The notes under the pieces were generated by a model, which worked only from the letters and a program-made list of their open reading frames with translations, had not been told where the DNA came from and ran no database searches. Positions 11,601 through 18,300 of a stretch of 64,000 nucleotides of DNA are shown here, piece after piece (the stretch's first letter is position 1; each line of letters begins with the position of its first letter). The position numbers and the translations under genes are program-made. The DNA comes from Nematopogon swammerdamellus (lineage: Eukaryota; Arthropoda; Insecta; Lepidoptera; Adelidae): the NCBI GenBank assembly GCA_946902875.1, contig OX336349.1, forward strand, positions 20,731,891-20,795,890. The letters run 5' to 3'.

Positions 11601-12271
11601 ATCCGTGATGTCAGCCCATAACACAGGGTGAACTAGGTGCCATGTCAGTGCTTCCCTTCATTTCATGTCGGCTACACTAAACTGGACGGAAAACACGAAC
11701 TATTTACATAGCCGTTTCGACCGACGTTTCGTTCAGTGCGGTGGTACCAACCCGGCCGGGATAAACCCTACCACCTAGTAAGGTAAGAAGGGAAGGGACC
11801 TACAGTTTAACGTGGAATCCGAACCACGGTCAGCCTCCAACGGTCGAGCGGCCACCCATCCAATCACTGACCGCGCTCAGCGTTGCTTAATAACAGTTGA
11901 CTAACCAACCGCGCCACTGAGCTACCGAGGCTGACGAATTTTCTTATCCCTTAGTCGACTTTTACGACATGCGACGGGGAGAGATGCAGTGGGGCTATTC
12001 TTTTTAAGTACCGACCCCACACGGTACGGTGGTATTTCCGGACGTCTATAAACAAAACGTAAGAGAGAACATGATATGATAGTAAATCAATATTAATAAT
12101 AAGTCTTTGAATGGTGTCAAAGACAGACGGTTGGAACCTAGTATGACGATGATTACCTTATACTAGCTTCTGCCCGCGGCTTCTCTCGCGGTAAACTCGG
12201 TATAATAGCAAATCAGATTTAAACGCAAATATTATAATAAACTATCACTTCTCTTATATTCTCTCTCTCCC

Positions 12272-12311
<40 letters not shown>

Positions 12312-15300
12312 CTTACAAGTGTAAATCGGCCTTAAATCTCTAAACCAACCAAAGAAATGTCACGACTTTTTCATATCGTCGCCTAAGTATCAACACCGCG
12401 GAAGTCATTTTTGGCCATTTTACAGGAACAACAAAAAACCTATTATTTCGCAAGTTTTTCAAGCATCCGTAAAACCCCTTTTTTCTTCCGTTTTCAAAAT
12501 ATATTCCGTAGTTTTCAATCGTCGAATACACAATCACACCCTCGCGCGGCGAACACTATGGTGGACTGATGACATACGCTGTGTTTGCCAAAACAATCCG
12601 ACGCGGGTGACTTCCGCGCTTTACATTTTTAGCCCTCTACGGCATCTGATTGGTCGTTCGGCATTTGAGCAACCAATTAGAAGACGCGTCTTTGAATCCT
12701 CTATCCAATGACATTAAAATGTTTTTTTACGTTTAAAATGACTTCCGCGGTGTTGATACTTAGGCGACGATATAGGTTTCATAAACGTCAATACTGGCAT
12801 AGACAATGGATTCGCTCTCTTTTGGCTCGAAATTCGAACTTGCGATTTTATTTAGCTTATTTATACAAAAATTACACACCCAATATCATATTTTCTCCAG
12901 TTCTCTCATGCGATTCCCGAGGTCAAGGAATCGCATTACATACAAATTCCCGAGCAATAGTGCGCCGTTTAGGAGAAACGTAACAAAAAAGTTTCGTAGG
13001 GCGCCAGCCCGCTCTCTCGTTTTTTTTACTTCCTTCTGGTTGTTCAATTTTATTATATTGATTTATTTATTATATAGATACCCACGGACGTGACAAATTA
13101 ATCAGTGCTTTGACCAGCGCATCCGTCTGCGAGGATTTCGCCGTTGTCTCCCTGTCTTTTTCGTTATGAGCCTCTCACAAGGTTAGAAGGCAGGTATAGA
13201 TGCTTGCAGCATTTTACTAGATTTTGTCATAGCAAGTACGGCACATTGCAACGAGTAAAGTGTTTTCTTCTCTAAATTCAGATTTCATATTGTATTTTTT
13301 TTTCATTTTTTTTTTATTTTAATATCCTTTTTTATTAATTATGTTATATGTACTTAATGTAATTAAAACGTATATATTGCATTCCTGAAAGTGACATGAT
13401 AAAAAAGAAATGATGACGAACCATACTGAATTGTGAATATGCATATTATGTCTCAATGAAATATTGTTAATGTCGTGTGTTCTTTATGGCGAAATAAATA
13501 TCTGAATCTGAGTCCTATTCCACGGCATTTGTGATATTCCCAACGCGCAGGCTCGTGGAATTCCCAAATGTCAGGTTTCCGGAAATGCTTGTGAAGGCTC
13601 TCGAAATTTCTCAAAAAACCTGTGGCCATTTTGGTCATTAAGCCTTTAACGGCAGGCTTTAACACCTAGATGATCGTGATTTCAGATTGTGGAGGGCTAC
13701 GGCCAGACCGAATGCACCGCACCCATCTCGCTGACCGTGCAGGGGGACCACGTGCCCGAACACGTGGGCCCTCCTGTCGCCTGCTGCAAAGTCAAGGTCT
13801 GCTTTATAATACACATCTATCTCTTTAGACTTTTTTTTTAATGTAATCCGGTAGGCTGAGTCGGAGGGGCTAAAGCGCATGCTCCGACCAGCCAATATCA
13901 CCTCCGAGAAGGTAGGTGTGCCATACCGGAGACTTCCCTGGATTGCTGGCTATACTGGACTAGAGGAGAATACAACCGAGGCTGCTATGCGGCCATCTTA
14001 CATTCAGTACGGTGGTACCAACCCAGTCGGCTACAATTTGAGCCTACCACCTAGTAAGGGGCAAGGGAAGGGACCTACACTTTTTCTACTTGTTTTCCTG
14101 CTTTTGTTCCTTCTTTTGTTTTTAACCCCCGACGCAATACTTACAATACAATAACTTACAAATTTAAAAACCCCCGAGGCTTAAAAAGTAAAAAATAATT
14201 TCCGTTGACTCACTTAAAGGAGTCGGTGGACCGCTATGTAAATTCCCGCGCAGCTCTGAGTTTTTATATTTTATTTCGATTAAAAACATGGGTGTGTCTG
14301 TCTGTGGCATCGTAGCTCCCAAACGGATGAACCAATTTGGATGCGGTTTTCTTTATTAGAAAGCTGGTTTAATCGTGATGGTTCTTAGCTATGTTTGTAA
14401 TCAAGTATTAAGTAATAAAAAAAATAATTCTCTTAAAATGTGGACCGATTTGCATGCCGTTTTTAGACCATCGATAGCCTGGGCTGGCACCGCGCCGCCG
14501 CGCCGGTGGTGGAAACTCTATTTGTTGTTGTATTAATTTTAGATTTAAATTTTAAGTGTGTTCTATCGTCTATTTCATGGGGAGTATTCACAGGAGCTGT
14601 TTAACGCGATCCCGCCCGTCCCCATTCCACCTCCGCACTACGCGTACTGAGCAGGGGATGCACCCCTATTCAATCGACCTACCACGGACCAACCGGTTCT
14701 GTAGGTTTTATTCACAGAACCGGGAAAATGTGGAACGCACTCCCTGCCCATCTATTTCCTCCCAAGTACAGCCTGGGGTTTTTCAAAAGGGGTGTGAAAA
14801 GGCCGGCATGGCTTTCGCAATCCCCGTGCATCACAGAATTATCATCGTCCATTGGCATCGTACTTGTAGGTGAAACGATGCCACATGTCGCGCTATCCAT
14901 ATAAAAAAAGTTTGTGAAAAATGTAAAATTAATTCGAAAAGATGTAAGAATAAGAATAAGAAATATTTATTTTTCACTTCAAATAAGTACAAAACCAAGA
15001 CTAGATAACCATAGCTATGAATAGAAGAGAGAAAAAGGGCTGGACACAGCCTGTGCTGAATCTAGTGAATATCTCATTAGATTCAGCGCAAGTCCAATTG
15101 TCAATAATGAAATAATAATAATTCCAATAGAAATACAAGCACTAACTGGTTGAAAACTTATCCCAGCTGGTGGACGTGCCGGAGATGGAGTACTACGCTG
15201 TGGCCAACCAGGGTGAGATCTGCGTGAAGGGGGCGAACGTATTCTCCGGCTACTACAAGGAGCCGGAAAAGACGAAAGAGTCCATCGACAGCGAGGGCTG

Positions 15301-18300
15301 GCACCACACCGGCGACGTCGGCCAGTGGCTTCCGGTGCGTACGAACACATTTCTGATAAGTGACATCTAATAGATAGTAGTTAAGAGGACCTAAACAATA
15401 ATAATAATACAATAAGTACAATCCCCCGCCAGTTCTCGAGAACGGTCACACTCTACTGAGACCGGTCCATTATTTATTACAGATAGGACTATTCTCGCGA
15501 ATAGACCTGATATTGTGATAGTGGACCGTGAGGCGAGGCGCGCAACGCTCGTCGATGTCGCCGTGCCGCACGATGGTAACCTCGTTAGTAAGGAATCAGA
15601 GAAGATGTTGAAGTATCTGGATCTGCAGCACGAGGTTACCAAAATGTTGCCCGTCGACTCGACGATCGTTGTGCCCATAGTCGTATCAGCGCATGGGTTC
15701 ATAGCGAAGAGCCTCGACGACCACCTTGAGAGGCTCTTGCTGAGTGGTTGGGTCAAGGGCCAGATCCAGAAGGCAGCCCTGCTCGGCACTGCACGCATCG
15801 TCCGGAGGTTTCTCTCTTTGGGACCCGACCATCGGTAGCTCGGGTTCGCCCCGCCGCCGCCGGTGGTGGAAACTCCGTTTTTTTAAGGTTAATTTTGTAT
15901 ATGTTTTTAATGTTAGGTTTTTAATATGTACAAAATTAGTTTTAAGCAAGTGAAGAAATAATAATAATAATTATTGCACGTTGCTTACAGAACGGTACCC
16001 TGAAGATAATAGACCGCAAGAAGCACATCTTCAAGCTGTCACAGGGCGAATACATCGTTCCGGAGAAGATCGAGAACATCTACATCCGGAGCCAGTACGT
16101 GGAGCAGGTGTTCGTGCACGGAGAATCACTTAAGGTACGTTTGTGAAACTGATCTTTCTATTCCTGTGGCCTTTCCATCGGGAGAGTCGTTTCTCTGCAA
16201 AATCAGTCGAAAATTCGCTATTCATTGAGCGATGTAATCTGAATATGAGCGAAGACGGTGTGGCGAGCCCAAGTGAGAGGGATTTATTAATTGTGTTGGA
16301 TTTCCTTGAGATTTCTCTAGCCCTCAGTTAGGGACTCTGGACTTTAAGGGATAGAGAAAATGAGTACTATGGGACTGATATTAATACAATATTTTTAAAA
16401 GCCCTAAAATCAAATTTAAAAAAATCAGGACCATACTTCAATCTCCTTTCTCTTCCGGTACCCCAGCCAGCCTATATTCTCCTTGAGGGCCATTTGGCTG
16501 GCCCTCAAGTGGTCTCTTGTGGTTTGAGGATCAGGGTGGTTGCATACAGCTTTATTTCCCCGGCAACTTTTCCGACAAATTTTCTCTGATAGTTGCACTA
16601 TCAATCTGTTTCATGTTTCTGTAATGTTTTTTTTTATGGAAACTGACACGGTTGGCTACATCACCTACAACATCCGTGATGTCAGCCCATAACACCGAGT
16701 GAACCCGGTGCTACATCAGTGCTTCCCTCCAGTCGTGCCGGCTACACTGAACTGGACGGAAAACGCAAAGTGTCCGTGGTCAGATCGACTAGTCTGACCA
16801 CGGACACTTTTTTGTGTCCGTGGTCAGATCAATCTAACTATCCAGTCTGACCGCGGATACTGACCGCACCGACCTATCATTCAGTGCGGTGGTACCAACC
16901 CGGGCGGGTTAAACCCTACCACCTAGTAATATAAGAAGGGAGTCATAATATCCCTTAGTCGCCTTTTACGACATACACGGGGAGAGATGCAGTGGGGCTA
17001 TTCTTTTAAAGTACCGGCCCCACACAGTACATGTACATGTTTTCTTTTCTTTTCGCATACCTATAATGACAATAAAATAATATGTTTCTTCTTTCTTTCT
17101 TTCTTGATTGACGCTCATGATAATGTTACTCGTACGATTGTTGCAGTCGTGCGTTGTGGGCATCGTGGTCCCGGACGTGGACGTGGTGAAGTGCTGGGCT
17201 CTCGAGAAGGGCATCAAGGGTACGTTCTCGGTGCTCTGCGCGGACGAGCGGGTCAAGCAGCTCATCCTGGACGACATGCTCTCCTGGGGCAAGCAGGCCG
17301 GGCTTAAGACATTTGAACAGGTCAGCATTATGTTGTATTGTTTTTTTATTAAGTGAAAACTTCTTTAGCGGCGCTTGGCACTTTTTTAGGTGGGTAAAAA
17401 ATGTTAGACTCGCGACAGATCTCGAAAAGCGACAGATTTATTTTTATTATTTAAAATGCAACCTTAAGTCACTGCATTAAGGGTTAAGTTACGATGGCTC
17501 GGGATCAATTCTGTTCGTCTCTCAGTGACAGTAACGCCGAAAGCGAATCAAGGGAATCCGATATTCGTTTGGTCGTTTATGTGATTTCGTGGCCCAATGG
17601 TAACAATGTAGGATTTGTATTTTTTGACCATGGGTTCGAATCCCTCAATTTTTTTTTCTTTTGTTTTCTTTTTTAAGCAATGTTACGGTGTTTAAATTTT
17701 TTTTAGGGTGTTTATGTAGTTTTTTTTATAACCACCTAAGAATTATTTTCGGAAATACAAAAAGTTTTCACTTCTGCCGGCACTCCCGGAGTGCAACTGT
17801 GGCTTTTTATTGATAGCGCGACATATGGCGCCGAGCCACCCATAAGGTGTCTAAAGACGCCCATGGACATTCAGCCGTACGCGGGGGTTGCGAATGCCAT
17901 GCCGGTCTGACAGGTGCCCATTCACGCCCCTCTTGAAGGACCCGAGACTGTACTTGGGGGCAAATATGTGGGCAGGGAGAGCGTTCCAGAGTTTACCGGT
18001 TCTGCAGAGGAAAGATCTGCAGAATCGATTTGTACGCATCCGCGGTAAATCCAGCGTGTAGGGATGCAACCCCTGCCCAGTGCGCGTGGTGCGTAGGTGG
18101 AAAGGGGACGCCGGGATCGCATTAAACAGCTCCTCCGAGCACTCCCCATGGAATAGGCGATAGAACACACTTAGGGAGCCGATATCCCTACGGTGTTGCA
18201 GTGGTTCTAAATCGCGGGACACTTCGGGGTCACCCACTAGTCGCGCGGCTCGACACTGGATCGAGTCCAGAGGCGCAAGCTGGTATTTAGCAGAGCTATC

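Noticed and set aside
10326..11621. 431-codon + strand frame through the array in a second frame
   Set aside because: Same repeat effect. The ACSL frame is the other one, confirmed by neighbouring exons; this one continues into intron and SINE sequence.
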